From Acidiphilium acidophilum (GTDB taxonomy: Bacteria; Pseudomonadota; Alphaproteobacteria; Acetobacterales; Acetobacteraceae): DNA of 64,000 nucleotides. Location: positions 1,347,501 through 1,411,500 of the forward strand of contig NZ_JAWXYB010000018.1 of the NCBI RefSeq assembly GCF_033842475.1, in the 5' to 3' direction. A program made the translations under genes and the position numbers. The notes below the pieces were generated by a model. That model was not told the DNA's origin, did not search any database, and saw only the letters and a list, made by a program, of their open reading frames with translations. Position 1 is the stretch's first letter; each line of letters begins with the position of its first letter. This document shows, piece by piece, positions 19,482-28,101 of the stretch.

Positions 19482-20201
19482 ATGACTGATGCCGAGTTGG
19501 CCGCGCTGGTGCGCCGGGCCGATCCGGACCGGTTTATCGGTGCCTTATTCGCACCACCGGAGCGGCGGCGATGGCTGCTGACGCTTTATGCTTTCAATCA
19601 TGAACTGGCGCGGGCGCGCGAGGTGGCGCATTCGGCCCCGCTCGCGCTGATCCGGCTGCACTGGTGGCGCGAGGTGGTGGAAGGGGCGACGCGCGATCAT
19701 CCGGTTGCCAACCTTGTGCGCGAGGCGATCGGGGCGGGCGCGCTCGATCCGGTAGCGTTGGCGGCGCTGGTCGATGCGCGGGAGGCCGAGGCGGAGCCGA
19801 TTGCGGGCGGGGCCGCGTTCATGGCCTATGTGCGCGGGACCGCCGGAGGGCTGGGCCGGATGGCCGGACGGTGCCTCGGAGTGGATGATGCGGCGGGGCT
19901 GGGGTGCCTCGATGATCTCGGGACCGGGTATGGGATCGTGGCGATTTTGCGAGCCGGTGATGCGCTCAGGGCGCACGGACGGGTGCTGCTGCCCGAGGAT
20001 GCGGGGGTGCTGCGCGATCTGCCCGATATTGCCCGGCTCCTGCTGGCGAACCGGCCACCGCGCGCTGCACTCGCGGCGGCACTGCCGGCCGTGCTGGCGC
20101 GGCGGGATTTGCAGCGGGTGCGACGCGGCGACCCAATGCGGCCGCGCAGCCTGGGTGATCGGCTCGCGGTGATCGCCGCGGGGCTTTCCGGCCGGATGTG
20201 A
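19482..20201 (+). CDS. Squalene/phytoene synthase family protein
   Basis: A 239-residue member of the trans-isoprenyl diphosphate synthase-like family, shorter than true phytoene or squalene synthases (about 280-350). Recognisable parts are LTLYAFNHELARAREVAHSA, IRLHWWREVVEG and GRMAGRCLGVDD. The Asp-rich motifs needed for prenyl-diphosphate catalysis are weak or absent, so it resembles the NDUFAF6-type complex I assembly factors found in alphaproteobacteria more than a carotenoid enzyme. This assignment is inferred. It is divergent from sodB and converges on the porin gene with 6 bases between stops. Confidence 0.78.
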   Translation: MTDAELAALVRRADPDRFIGALFAPPERRRWLLTLYAFNHELARAREVAHSAPLALIRLHWWREVVEGATRDHPVANLVREAIGAGALDPVALAALVDAREAEAEPIAGGAAFMAYVRGTAGGLGRMAGRCLGVDDAAGLGCLDDLGTGYGIVAILRAGDALRAHGRVLLPEDAGVLRDLPDIARLLLANRPPRAALAAALPAVLARRDLQRVRRGDPMRPRSLGDRLAVIAAGLSGRM

Positions 20202-20207
20202 GACGGA

Positions 20208-21527
20208 TCAGAACCGGTAGGCCAGCATCACCCGGTTATAGATGAAATCGTGTGATCCGTAGGTGTTGGTTTCGTTGCATAGATTATTCGCGCATTTGTT
20301 GATGACCATGCGGTCGCGGATGGTGAGGTTCTTCAGCTTCGTCGGGCGATACTGCACGCTGGCATAAAGCGCATGGATATCGCCGCTGTAATAGGTGTTG
20401 AAATCGGCGATCGCGCCCATCAGCGACAGGCGGCGGTCGAGGGCGGTGTAGTCCGCGCCCAGGGCTATGGCGTGTCCCGGTCCGAAGGTGACGAGGCTGG
20501 TCGACATGAAGGAGGCGTACATCACCTTGTAGTTCTCGTAGGGCGAAACCAGCGCGCCGCCGCCGAAGGCGCCGGGGTGGGGTTGGAGGACGTCGTACCC
20601 GAGGAAGAGCTTGCCGTGCGGGATGTTCACCCCGCCTTCGATGCCTTCGAGCGTGGTATCGACATCGTGACCGGGCTGATGGAACATGACCGCATCATAG
20701 CGGGAGAACATGCCGGCGCCGGACCATTCGCGCAGGAACTGGCCGCTGACGAAAGGTGTCACCGCGCCGTCATGGCCGAAATCGTAGGTGCCCTGCGTGT
20801 AGAACATCCGGGCGAACTGGTAGAAATTATAATACCATGCGGTCGCGTCCACCCTGTGGGTTTTGTAGGTGGCCCCGAAGGCGAGCGTGCCCGGGGCGGG
20901 GGCTGCGGTGCGGGGCAGGACGCCTTCCGTGCCGTAAAGATCGTCGTTCTGGTACTGCGTCGCGTAATAGAGGTTGTCCTGAGCATACCGTGACGAGGTG
21001 CGCGACTGCCAGGCGAATACCCGGGTGCCGACCAGAGTGATGTCCCTGACCGGTTTCACCGCCACGAACACGCCCTGATAAGTCTGGGGGAACATTCGCG
21101 AATCGCGCGGGCCCATCCAGGGGGTCTTGATGATCTGATCGCCGGCGCGGAGCAGCAGGAAATCGTTCCGGTATTGCAGATAGGCCTGACCGAGCGATGC
21201 CAGGGTGGGGCCGGTGCCCATCAGGGTCGAATCGATGGTCGCCGGATTGCGCCCGTTGGCCCCGAGGGAGTTGGCGTAGAACAGGCTCGCCGTTGCGCTG
21301 AAGCCGCCCAGAACCGGTTCGGTGCTGACGTTCAGGATGCCGCCGAGGCTGTAGGCGTTCTGATTGTCCTTGCGCGGCGATCCGGTCAGGCGGCTGAAAT
21401 AATAGGAGCGGATCTGGCCGCTGATATGGATGAAATCGGGGCTCGTGGCCGCCTGGGCGTGTGCCCGCATCGGCAGCGCCATTGTTGCGCATGCCAGCGC
21501 GCCTGCCGCGAGACTGTGGATTCGCAT
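20208..21527 (-). CDS. Outer membrane porin, OprD-like
   Basis: A 439-residue beta-barrel protein from ATG at 21527. The signal peptide is RIHSLAAGALACATMALPM with cleavage after AHAQA. The mature start DFIHISGQIRSYYFSRLTG, the segment QNAYSLGGILNVSTEPVLGG, alternating aromatic strands and the final strand NRVMLAYRF fit the OprD substrate-specific porin family. A 27-residue upstream extension in frame has no signal character. The gene is divergent from gyrA. Its substrate is not predictable. Confidence 0.78.
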   Translation of the reverse strand: MRIHSLAAGALACATMALPMRAHAQAATSPDFIHISGQIRSYYFSRLTGSPRKDNQNAYSLGGILNVSTEPVLGGFSATASLFYANSLGANGRNPATIDSTLMGTGPTLASLGQAYLQYRNDFLLLRAGDQIIKTPWMGPRDSRMFPQTYQGVFVAVKPVRDITLVGTRVFAWQSRTSSRYAQDNLYYATQYQNDDLYGTEGVLPRTAAPAPGTLAFGATYKTHRVDATAWYYNFYQFARMFYTQGTYDFGHDGAVTPFVSGQFLREWSGAGMFSRYDAVMFHQPGHDVDTTLEGIEGGVNIPHGKLFLGYDVLQPHPGAFGGGALVSPYENYKVMYASFMSTSLVTFGPGHAIALGADYTALDRRLSLMGAIADFNTYYSGDIHALYASVQYRPTKLKNLTIRDRMVINKCANNLCNETNTYGSHDFIYNRVMLAYRF

Positions 21528-21673
21528 ATCCTTGATCCCCCCTTTTGTGGCCACCCCCACCGGCGGCTCCGGCGACGGAAATGGGGATGGAGCCACCCAT
21601 ATGTCCAATCACGAATATATGCTTGATTGGGCGTCCTCTCGCCGGTGTTCACCATAAATGATATGACATCCGC

Positions 21674-24409
21674 ATGACCGACCAATCCGAGACTACCGAA
21701 GGCCCGCGCGGCCTGTCGCCCGTGACCATCGAGCAGGAAATGCGCCGTTCCTATCTCGATTATGCCATGTCCGTGATCGTTTCGCGCGCGCTGCCGGATG
21801 CACGGGACGGGTTGAAGCCGGTGCATCGGCGGATTTTGTATGCCATGGCCGAATCGGGCAACACGCCGGACAAGCCGTATCGCAAATCGGCCCGCATGGT
21901 CGGTGATGTGATGGGCAAGTATCATCCGCATGGCGATGCCGCGATTTATGATGCCGCCGTGCGGATGGCGCAGGGATTTTCGATGCGGGTGCCGCTGATC
22001 GACGGTCAGGGCAATTTCGGCTCGGTCGATGGCGATCCGCCGGCGGCGATGCGCTATACCGAGGCGCGGCTGGCCGATGCGGCGATGGCGCTGCTGACCG
22101 ATATCGATCGCGATACCGTCGATTTCCAGCCGACCTACGATGAATCCGACAATGAGCCGCGTGTGTTGCCCGCCGCCTATCCCAATCTGCTGGTCAATGG
22201 CGGCAACGGCATCGCGGTGGGCATGGCGACCAATATTCCGCCGCACAACCCGACCGAGATCATCGATGCGACGCTGCATCTGCTCGAACACCCCGAGGCG
22301 ACGCTGGATGATCTGATGAAGATCGTCCCCGGGCCGGATTTTCCGACCGGTGCCATGATTCTCGGGCGTTCGGGCATTCGCAATGCGTTCGAAACCGGGC
22401 GGGGGTCGATCGTGGTGCGGGCGCGCGCGGCGATCGAGGAGATTCGCAAGGACCGGCTTGCCATCGTGGTCAGCGAGCTGCCGTATCAGGTCAACAAGGC
22501 GACGCTGCTGGAACGGATCGCCGAACTGGTCCGCAACAAGGAGGTCGAGGGGATTTCCGATCTGCGCGACGAGAGCGACCGCGACGGGATGCGCATGGTG
22601 GTGGAACTCAAGCGCGATGCGACGCCGGAGGTGGTGCTCAACCAGTTGTACCGGTTCACCCAGTTGCAGACCGGCTTCGCCATCAACATGCTGGCGCTGG
22701 ATGCGGGGCGGCCCCGGCAACTCGGGCTGCGCGATGCGCTCGATTGTTTCATCGCGTTCCGTGAGGACGTGATTTTGCGCCGCGCGCGGTTCGATCTGAA
22801 CAAGGCGCGCGACCGGGCGCATATTCTGGTCGGGCTCGGGATTGCGGTTGCGAATATCGACGATGTCATCGCCCTGATCCGCGCCGCGCCGGATGCGGCG
22901 GCGGCGCGGGTGGCGTTGATGGCGCGGGACTGGCCGGCGGGCGATGTGATGCCGCTGCTCGCGCTGATCGATGATCACGGCAACCAGGTGACCGAGGCCG
23001 GCACGGTGCGGCTGACCGAAGCGCAGGCGCGGGGCATTCTGGAATTGCGCCTGCAACGCCTGACCGGGTTGGAGCGCGACAAGATCCAGGGCGAGTTGCG
23101 CGAGGTCGGGGAAAAAATCGGGGAATTGCTTGCGATCATTGGCTCGCGGCCGCGCCGGCTGGAAGTGATGCGCGAGGAACTGGTGGCGGTGCGGGCGCGG
23201 ATCGGCTCGCCCCGACGCACCAGCATCGAGGACAGCGTCGCCGATCAGGACGATGAAAGCCTGATCGAGCCCGGCCAGATGGTCGTGACCATGACACGGG
23301 ACGGGTTCATCAAGCGCACCCCGCTGGAAGCGTTCCGCGCCCAGAATCGGGGCGGACGGGGCCGGGCGGCGGCTTCGATGCGCGGGGATGACGTGATCAC
23401 CCGCAGCTTCAACGCCCATACCCATCAGTTCGTGCTGTTTTTCAGCAAGGGCGGCAAGGTGTTTCGCGAAAAGGTCTGGCGCCTGCCGGAATCCGCCCCT
23501 GCCGCGAAGGGGCGCGCGATCGTCAATATCCTGCCGGAACTCAATGGCGATGCGGTGACCACCGTGCTGCCGTTGCCGCAGGACGAGAGCCTGTGGAACG
23601 ATCTGCACCTCGTGTTCGCCACCGCTGCGGGCAATGTCCGGCGCAACCGGCTGGCGGATTTCCGCAATGTCCGCTCGTCCGGGTTGATCGCGATGAAGCT
23701 GGATGAGGGGGATCATCTGGTGGGTGTTGCGACCTGCCGGGAGGGGGATGACGTGTTTCTGGCCACCCGGCTTGCGCGGTGCATCCGGTTTCAGATCACC
23801 GATGAGACGTTGCGGGTGTTCGCGGGGCGGGATTCCAACGGGGTGCGTGGCATCCGGCTCGGCAGTGAGGACGAGGTGATCTCGCTTTCGGTGCTGCGTC
23901 ATGTCGATGCCGACGTCGATCAGCGCGCCGCTTACCTCAAACTCGCCGCCGCCCAGCGCCGGAACAATGGCGAGGATGCCGATGTCGAAACCGTCGAGCC
24001 CGAGGAGGTCACGGCTGAGATCACCTTGTCGCCGGAACGGGCCGCCGAACTCGCGGCGGCTGAAGAGATGCTGCTGACCGTCACCACCGGCGGGTTCGGC
24101 AAACGGTCCTCGGCCTATGAATATCGCGTCACCGGCAGGGGCGGGCAGGGGATTACCAATATCGCCCTTGCCGCGCGCAATGGCCGCGCGGTGGTTGCGA
24201 GTTTCCCGGTGCGCGCCGGGGACGACATCATGCTCGTGACCGATCATGGCAAGCTGATCCGCGCGCCGGTCGATCAGGTGCGGATCACGGGGCGGCAGGC
24301 GATGGGGGTGACGCTCGTGCGGGTCGATAAGGATGAACAGGTGACCAGCGTGTTTCCGGTGCTCGATGACGGCGGGGATGCTCCGGGCGAGGACGAATCC
24401 GGTGGCTGA
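21674..24409 (+). CDS. gyrA: DNA gyrase subunit A
   Basis: Type II topoisomerase subunit of 911 residues. The N-terminal breakage-reunion domain has the catalytic Tyr127 in MRYTEAR. The quinolone region reads [17 protein letters not shown], so Ala89 is at the E. coli Ser83 position and Asp93 at the Asp87 position. The C-terminal beta-pinwheel begins near residue 520 and has the GyrA-box-like QNRGGRGR, which together with the end [20 protein letters not shown] distinguishes it from the ParC gene at 47.5 kb. It overlaps coaD. Confidence 0.97.
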   Translation: MTDQSETTEGPRGLSPVTIEQEMRRSYLDYAMSVIVSRALPDARDGLKPVHRRILYAMAESGNTPDKPYRKSARMVGDVMGKYHPHGDAAIYDAAVRMAQGFSMRVPLIDGQGNFGSVDGDPPAAMRYTEARLADAAMALLTDIDRDTVDFQPTYDESDNEPRVLPAAYPNLLVNGGNGIAVGMATNIPPHNPTEIIDATLHLLEHPEATLDDLMKIVPGPDFPTGAMILGRSGIRNAFETGRGSIVVRARAAIEEIRKDRLAIVVSELPYQVNKATLLERIAELVRNKEVEGISDLRDESDRDGMRMVVELKRDATPEVVLNQLYRFTQLQTGFAINMLALDAGRPRQLGLRDALDCFIAFREDVILRRARFDLNKARDRAHILVGLGIAVANIDDVIALIRAAPDAAAARVALMARDWPAGDVMPLLALIDDHGNQVTEAGTVRLTEAQARGILELRLQRLTGLERDKIQGELREVGEKIGELLAIIGSRPRRLEVMREELVAVRARIGSPRRTSIEDSVADQDDESLIEPGQMVVTMTRDGFIKRTPLEAFRAQNRGGRGRAAASMRGDDVITRSFNAHTHQFVLFFSKGGKVFREKVWRLPESAPAAKGRAIVNILPELNGDAVTTVLPLPQDESLWNDLHLVFATAAGNVRRNRLADFRNVRSSGLIAMKLDEGDHLVGVATCREGDDVFLATRLARCIRFQITDETLRVFAGRDSNGVRGIRLGSEDEVISLSVLRHVDADVDQRAAYLKLAAAQRRNNGEDADVETVEPEEVTAEITLSPERAAELAAAEEMLLTVTTGGFGKRSSAYEYRVTGRGGQGITNIALAARNGRAVVASFPVRAGDDIMLVTDHGKLIRAPVDQVRITGRQAMGVTLVRVDKDEQVTSVFPVLDDGGDAPGEDESGG

Positions 24410-24914
24410 GCGCGGGCTGACCGGGCTTTATCCCGGGACGTTCGATCCGATCACCAATGGCCATGTCGATATCATCAGCCGGGCCGCAACGCTGTGTGCG
24501 CGGCTGGTGATCGGGGTGGCGCGCAATGCCGGGAAGGGGCCGCTGTTTCCGAGCGACGAGCGGGTGGAACTGGTGCGTGCGGAGATCGAGCCGATTGCGG
24601 CGCGGACCGGTACCATCATCGAGGTGCGCGCTTTCGATTCGCTGTTGATCGGATTCGCGCAGGAGCTTGGCGCGCATGTGATCGTGCGCGGGTTGCGCGC
24701 GGTCTCGGATTTCGACTACGAATTCCAGATGGCCGGTATGAACGCCCGTCTCGATCCGAAAATCGAGACGATTTTCCTGATGGCGAGCGAGCGCCAGCAA
24801 TTCATCTCGTCACGTTTCGTCAAGGAAATCGCCCAACTGGGCGGCGACATATCGAGTTTCGTCCCGAAACTGACTTTGGAGAGAACCCTGCGAAGGGTTG
24901 GCAGAACAAAATGA
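24402..24914 (+). CDS. coaD: Pantetheine-phosphate adenylyltransferase
   Basis: Makes dephospho-CoA from 4'-phosphopantetheine and ATP, the penultimate step of CoA synthesis. 170 residues from a GTG at 24402 that overlaps the gyrA stop; this gives the family start [20 protein letters not shown]. The nucleotidyltransferase motif is in [11 protein letters not shown], with [19 protein letters not shown] and the C-terminal [17 protein letters not shown] also typical. An ATG at 24366 inside gyrA would add 12 residues. The stop overlaps the next start (ATGA). A second CoA-pathway gene, panB, lies at 43.2 kb. Confidence 0.95.
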   Translation: MAERGLTGLYPGTFDPITNGHVDIISRAATLCARLVIGVARNAGKGPLFPSDERVELVRAEIEPIAARTGTIIEVRAFDSLLIGFAQELGAHVIVRGLRAVSDFDYEFQMAGMNARLDPKIETIFLMASERQQFISSRFVKEIAQLGGDISSFVPKLTLERTLRRVGRTK

Positions 24915-25468
24915 TCACACGACGTACCATTCTTGCCGCCACGGCGGCTTCCCCCCTCGCTGGAGTTTTCATGTCCGATACCGCCACTGCCGCACCCGCC
25001 GATCTGGCCAACACGATTTATATGACCCTGCCGTTCGGCCGCGTCACCATTGTGCTCCGCCCCGATCTGGCACCCAAGACCTGCACCCAGATCAAGACCC
25101 TGACCGGGCGTGGATTTTATAATGGATGCGAGTTCTTTCGCGTGATCGCGGGCTTCATGGCGCAGACCGGCGACCCGACCAACACCGGCACCGGCGGCAG
25201 CGATCTGCCGAACGTTCCCGCCGAGTTCACCACCAAGGCGAGCTTTCTCACGGGCGCCCTCGGCATGGCCCGCGCCAACGACCCCAACAGCGGCAACAGC
25301 CAGTTCTTCATCTGCTTCGATCCCGCCACGTTCCTCGATGACAAATACACCCTGTTCGGTCAGGTCACCGAGGGCATGGAGTACGTCAATCAGATCAAGA
25401 AGGGCCACGGGCAGAGCGGTCGTGTGACCGATCCGACCAAGATCATCAAGATGGAACTCGCCGCCTGA
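24911..25468 (+). CDS. Cyclophilin-type peptidylprolyl isomerase, exported
   Basis: Catalyses cis-trans isomerisation of Xaa-Pro bonds. 185 residues. The N-terminus [20 protein letters not shown] has a twin Arg before a hydrophobic stretch and an Ala-rich cleavage region, so it is probably exported, perhaps by Tat. The cyclophilin core includes RGFYNGCEFFRVIAGFMAQT, GTGGSDLPNVPAEF, ALGMARANDPNSGNSQFFIC and LDDKYTLFGQVTEGM, with the active-site Arg and Phe present. The start overlaps the coaD stop by four bases, completing a gyrA-coaD-ppi overlapping trio. Confidence 0.93.
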   Translation: MITRRTILAATAASPLAGVFMSDTATAAPADLANTIYMTLPFGRVTIVLRPDLAPKTCTQIKTLTGRGFYNGCEFFRVIAGFMAQTGDPTNTGTGGSDLPNVPAEFTTKASFLTGALGMARANDPNSGNSQFFICFDPATFLDDKYTLFGQVTEGMEYVNQIKKGHGQSGRVTDPTKIIKMELAA

Positions 25469-25503
25469 TCTGATCGGGAATCGTAAAGCCCTGCCGGCTT
25501 CAT

Positions 25504-25538
25504 GGCCGCCTTGCGCCGATAATCCGCGCAGGGCGGCC
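25504..25538 (+). terminator. Strong stem-loop after the gyrA-coaD-ppi unit
   Basis: Arms GGCCGCC-T-TGCGC and GCGCA-G-GGCGGCC pair over 12 base pairs around one mismatch, with a nine-base loop. No T tract follows, so Rho-independent termination is uncertain; it may stabilise the mRNA end. Confidence 0.55.
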
Positions 25539-25557
25539 CTTGGTGGGCAAGCCGGGG

Positions 25558-25586
25558 TTGACGAAAGCCGCGCGATCTAGTCTTAG
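25558..25586 (+). promoter_or_regulatory. Probable sigma-70 promoter of tRNA-Lys
   Basis: TTGACG (25558-25563), a 17-base spacer and TCTTAG (25581-25586) lie about 20 bases upstream of the tRNA. The -35 is near consensus and the -10 is weak. Confidence 0.45.
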
Positions 25587-25607
25587 CGTGGCATCCTGTT
25601 TTGGTGA

Positions 25608-25683
25608 GAGCCTGTAGCTCAGCTGGTAGAGCACGAGACTTTTAATCTTGGGGTCGAGGGTTCGATTCCCTCCGGGCTCACCA
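25608..25683 (+). tRNA. tRNA-Lys(TTT), CCA encoded
   Basis: A 76-base cloverleaf. Acceptor arms GAGCCTG / CGGGCTC pair fully (one T-G), the D-loop contains AGCTCAGCTGGTAGAGC, the anticodon stem CGAGA / TCTTG carries loop CTTTTAA with anticodon TTT, and the T arm has GGTTCGATTCC. CCA at 25681-25683 is encoded. Confidence 0.97.
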
Positions 25684-25776
25684 AACTTCCGGAAGTGTCA
25701 GCGTGGCTATATTCGTGGCGCTTTTGGTCAGGCAACGATCCTTCGATCGGCGTGGACCGCGAATCCGGAGCCAATC

Positions 25777-25971
25777 GTGACGATCGGTATAATTTTTCGT
25801 AGTCTCATCGCCTTGATGATGCTGGTCACGTTGATCCGCATGTTGATTGCGATGCCGCGAAAAGAAATCGCTGCCCGGATGGCGGAGAATCCGGGACTTT
25901 CTGCGATCGCGGCGATTCTGCTGATTTTCGCGCTGATGATCGGTGTTCTGGCGATCGCCAATTCGGGGTAG
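25777..25971 (+). CDS. Small two-helix membrane protein, unknown function
   Basis: A 64-residue protein from GTG at 25777, which has GGAG six bases upstream; the longer reading from 25648 starts inside the tRNA and is rejected. Two hydrophobic helices (IIFRSLIALMMLVTLIRML and LSAIAAILLIFALMIGVLAI) flank a charged loop MPRKEIAARMAENPG. No family recognised. It lies just downstream of tRNA-Lys and converges on the CbbY-like gene 16 bases away. Confidence 0.6.
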   Translation: MTIGIIFRSLIALMMLVTLIRMLIAMPRKEIAARMAENPGLSAIAAILLIFALMIGVLAIANSG

Positions 25972-25987
25972 CGCCTCGCCGCTTTCT

Positions 25988-26719
25988 CTACCGCCGCATC
26001 GTCTCCAGCATGGCCAGTGTGACCATTCCGCCTTCCACCGCTGCATTCGGGGTCTCATGATCGCCGAGATGATCGACGATCCGCAAGGCTGCCGAAAAAT
26101 CCTGGCCATCGGTGTAGGGGCTGACCGTGATGATGCAGTCCAGCCCCGCCGCGCGGGCTGACTCAAGCCCGTTGCGGGAATCCTCGATCGCGAGGCACTC
26201 TTCCGGCGCGAGGCCCAGCCGTTCCAGCGCGAGGGTGTAGACATCGGGGGCCGGCTTCTTGCGGGCGACTTCGTCACCGGCGGCGATCGCGTCGAACCAG
26301 GAGACCGCATCCGGTGCGAAGGCCGATTGGAGCAGCGCGTCGATGTTGGGGCGGCTCGTGGTGGTTGCGATCGCGCATTTGACCCCGGCCTCGCGCGCCT
26401 CGTGGATCAGCCGCAGAATGCCCGGCCGGGGTGCCAGCGCGCCTTCGGCCATGCGGGATGTGTAGATCGCAGTTTTGCGCTCATGGATCTGCCTGATCCG
26501 CTCGGGTGCGAGATCTACGCTTTGATAGAAGGAGTCGATATAATATCTGATCCGTTCCTTGCCGCCGGTTACCGCCAGCAGGTCGCGGTACATGGCGCGA
26601 TCCCACTCCCAATCGAGCCCGACCTCGGCAAAGGTGGCGTTGAAGCTGATCCGGTGGAGTTCCTCGGTTTCGGCGAGGGTTCCGTCGACGTCGAAAATCA
26701 GGGCGCGCAGTTTCATCAT
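25988..26719 (-). CDS. HAD-family phosphatase, CbbY-like
   Basis: HAD hydrolase subfamily I of 243 residues. The nucleophile motif is FDVDGTLAETEELHRISFN near residues 8-26, a helical cap with LLAVTGGKERIRYYIDSF follows, then motif II ATTTSRPNI and motif III/IV AIEDSRNGLESARAAGLD. ELHR and VTGGKERI are hallmarks of CbbY, the xylulose-1,5-bisphosphate phosphatase that protects Rubisco in Calvin-cycle bacteria; no other cbb gene is in the window. The start at 26719 follows the transporter stop by four bases. Alternative: a phosphoglycolate- or beta-phosphoglucomutase-like enzyme. Confidence 0.85.
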   Translation of the reverse strand: MMKLRALIFDVDGTLAETEELHRISFNATFAEVGLDWEWDRAMYRDLLAVTGGKERIRYYIDSFYQSVDLAPERIRQIHERKTAIYTSRMAEGALAPRPGILRLIHEAREAGVKCAIATTTSRPNIDALLQSAFAPDAVSWFDAIAAGDEVARKKPAPDVYTLALERLGLAPEECLAIEDSRNGLESARAAGLDCIITVSPYTDGQDFSAALRIVDHLGDHETPNAAVEGGMVTLAMLETMRR

Positions 26720-26723
26720 GCAA

Positions 26724-27974
26724 TCAGAATATCCCGGCTCCTGAAATACCGCCATAGACCCCGAGGCCCGCAGTCAGCGTTGCCAGAAACAGAGTGAGCC
26801 AGAGATACCATCCCCGCAGGCGGATATGCGCGGGCAAGGCGCGCACCGCGAGGGCGATCAGGAAGCCCAGCACCAGCGGCAGGAGTAGCGCGTTCATTAC
26901 CTCGACCGCGATGTTGAGGAAAACGAGGTTGGGTACCAGAGCGACCAGCAAGGCGCCCGCGATAAGGCAGAACGCATAGACTCCGTAGAACCATTTGGCC
27001 TGCAACGGGTGGTCTTCGAGCGAGCGGCGATAGCCGGCGACCTCGCCGAGCCCCCAGGCCAGCGCGAGGGAGGCGACGATGGCGGCGATCAGGGCCGCTC
27101 CCAGCACGCCGATGCCGAATACCAGATTCCCCACCGTCTTGCCGAGGAAGGGGGTCAGCGCGTGGGCGATGTCACCCACGCTGTTCAGGCTCGCCTGATG
27201 GTTTTTGGCGCCGATCGTTGCCGCAGCGGCGACCAGCACGGCGGCCATCACCAATTGCGTCACCACTGCGCCGATCGCGGTATCCCAGCGGGCGTAGCGG
27301 AAATCGGCCGGGATGAGTTTTTTGTCCGCGACCGCCGATTGCTGATAGAAAATCATCCACGGCATGATCACCGCGCCGATGTTGGCCGCCACGAGATAGA
27401 GGTAGTTGGCGTTGCCGAGCGCCGGGTTGAGCGCCTGCGCCGCCATTTCATGGAGGCTCGGATGGGCGAGATAGGCGATCGCGAAGAACACGAATTCGAA
27501 CAGGCCGAGTGCGATCGCGATGCGTTCGACCCGCCGGTATGATCCGGTCAGCGCGATGATCAGCAGGAAAATCGCTGCCAGCCCGACCGAAACGCCGCGC
27601 GGCACGCCATAGAGTTCACCGACCCCGGCGACGCCGGAAAACTCGGTGAGCAGCGCGCCGATCGCGGCGACCGTCAGCCCCGCCGCCGAAAGCCAGGCCC
27701 AACTGGCACCGAAGGTCTCGCGGATCAACTCGCCGTGGCCCTTGCCGGTGAAAATGCCCAGCCGCACGGTCAGTTCCTGGACCACGTAGAGGATCGGCAT
27801 CAGAATGAATTGCAGCAGCAGCAGCCGGTAGCCCCAGGCGACGCCGGATTGTGCGGCGGTAATGACGGACCCGACATCGGTATCCGCCAGCATGACCACG
27901 AGCCCGGGTCCGAACACCGCGAGAAACGGCAGGCGCGAGCGGCGGCGCACGGGCGCGGTGGTTGTTTCTGACAT
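26724..27974 (-). CDS. Divergent NRAMP-family divalent metal transporter
   Basis: A polytopic protein of 416 residues with about eleven helices and clear NRAMP architecture (GPGLVVMLADTDVGSVITAA, then TGKGHGELIRETFG). The canonical helix-1 metal motif DPGN reads DVGS here, and the helix-6 MPH motif reads MPW (GAVIMPWMIFYQQSAV), so the metal site is altered and the substrate is uncertain. ATG at 27974 is preferred because GGAGGA sits just upstream; a start five codons earlier includes that site. A near-perfect Fur-type operator lies 17 bases upstream of the start. The CbbY-like gene follows within four bases. Confidence 0.85.
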   Translation of the reverse strand: MSETTTAPVRRRSRLPFLAVFGPGLVVMLADTDVGSVITAAQSGVAWGYRLLLLQFILMPILYVVQELTVRLGIFTGKGHGELIRETFGASWAWLSAAGLTVAAIGALLTEFSGVAGVGELYGVPRGVSVGLAAIFLLIIALTGSYRRVERIAIALGLFEFVFFAIAYLAHPSLHEMAAQALNPALGNANYLYLVAANIGAVIMPWMIFYQQSAVADKKLIPADFRYARWDTAIGAVVTQLVMAAVLVAAAATIGAKNHQASLNSVGDIAHALTPFLGKTVGNLVFGIGVLGAALIAAIVASLALAWGLGEVAGYRRSLEDHPLQAKWFYGVYAFCLIAGALLVALVPNLVFLNIAVEVMNALLLPLVLGFLIALAVRALPAHIRLRGWYLWLTLFLATLTAGLGVYGGISGAGIF

Positions 27975-27990
27975 GCATTCCTCCGGCATT

Positions 27991-28017
27991 ATATGAGAAT
28001 GAGAACCATTCTCATAT
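27991..28017. promoter_or_regulatory. Fur-type operator palindrome upstream of the NRAMP gene
   Basis: Perfect inverted repeat with 11-base arms ATATGAGAATG and CATTCTCATAT around AGAAC. Its inner 19 bases match the classical Fur box (GATAATGATAATCATTATC) at 15 of 19 positions. It sits between the divergent NRAMP gene (start 27974) and cysS (start 28102). A Fur/Mur-type repressor sensing Fe or Mn is the expected binder. Confidence 0.8.
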
Positions 28018-28101
28018 GGTGACGGAATTGATACCGGACCGGTTTGGTCCTGTCAATCGAGGATGGTTGACTTCCCTGAAGCCGGGTAGGACATCCGCGC
28101 C

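Noticed and set aside
21386-24247. A 953-codon minus-strand frame opposite gyrA
   Set aside because: It is the antisense of gyrA, low in complexity and rich in His, Arg and Pro; gyrA is certain.
25608-25683. tRNA-Lys as an integration site of a genomic island
   Set aside because: No integrase adjoins it and no repeated tRNA 3' end was seen nearby. XerC at 2.6 kb is a housekeeping type.
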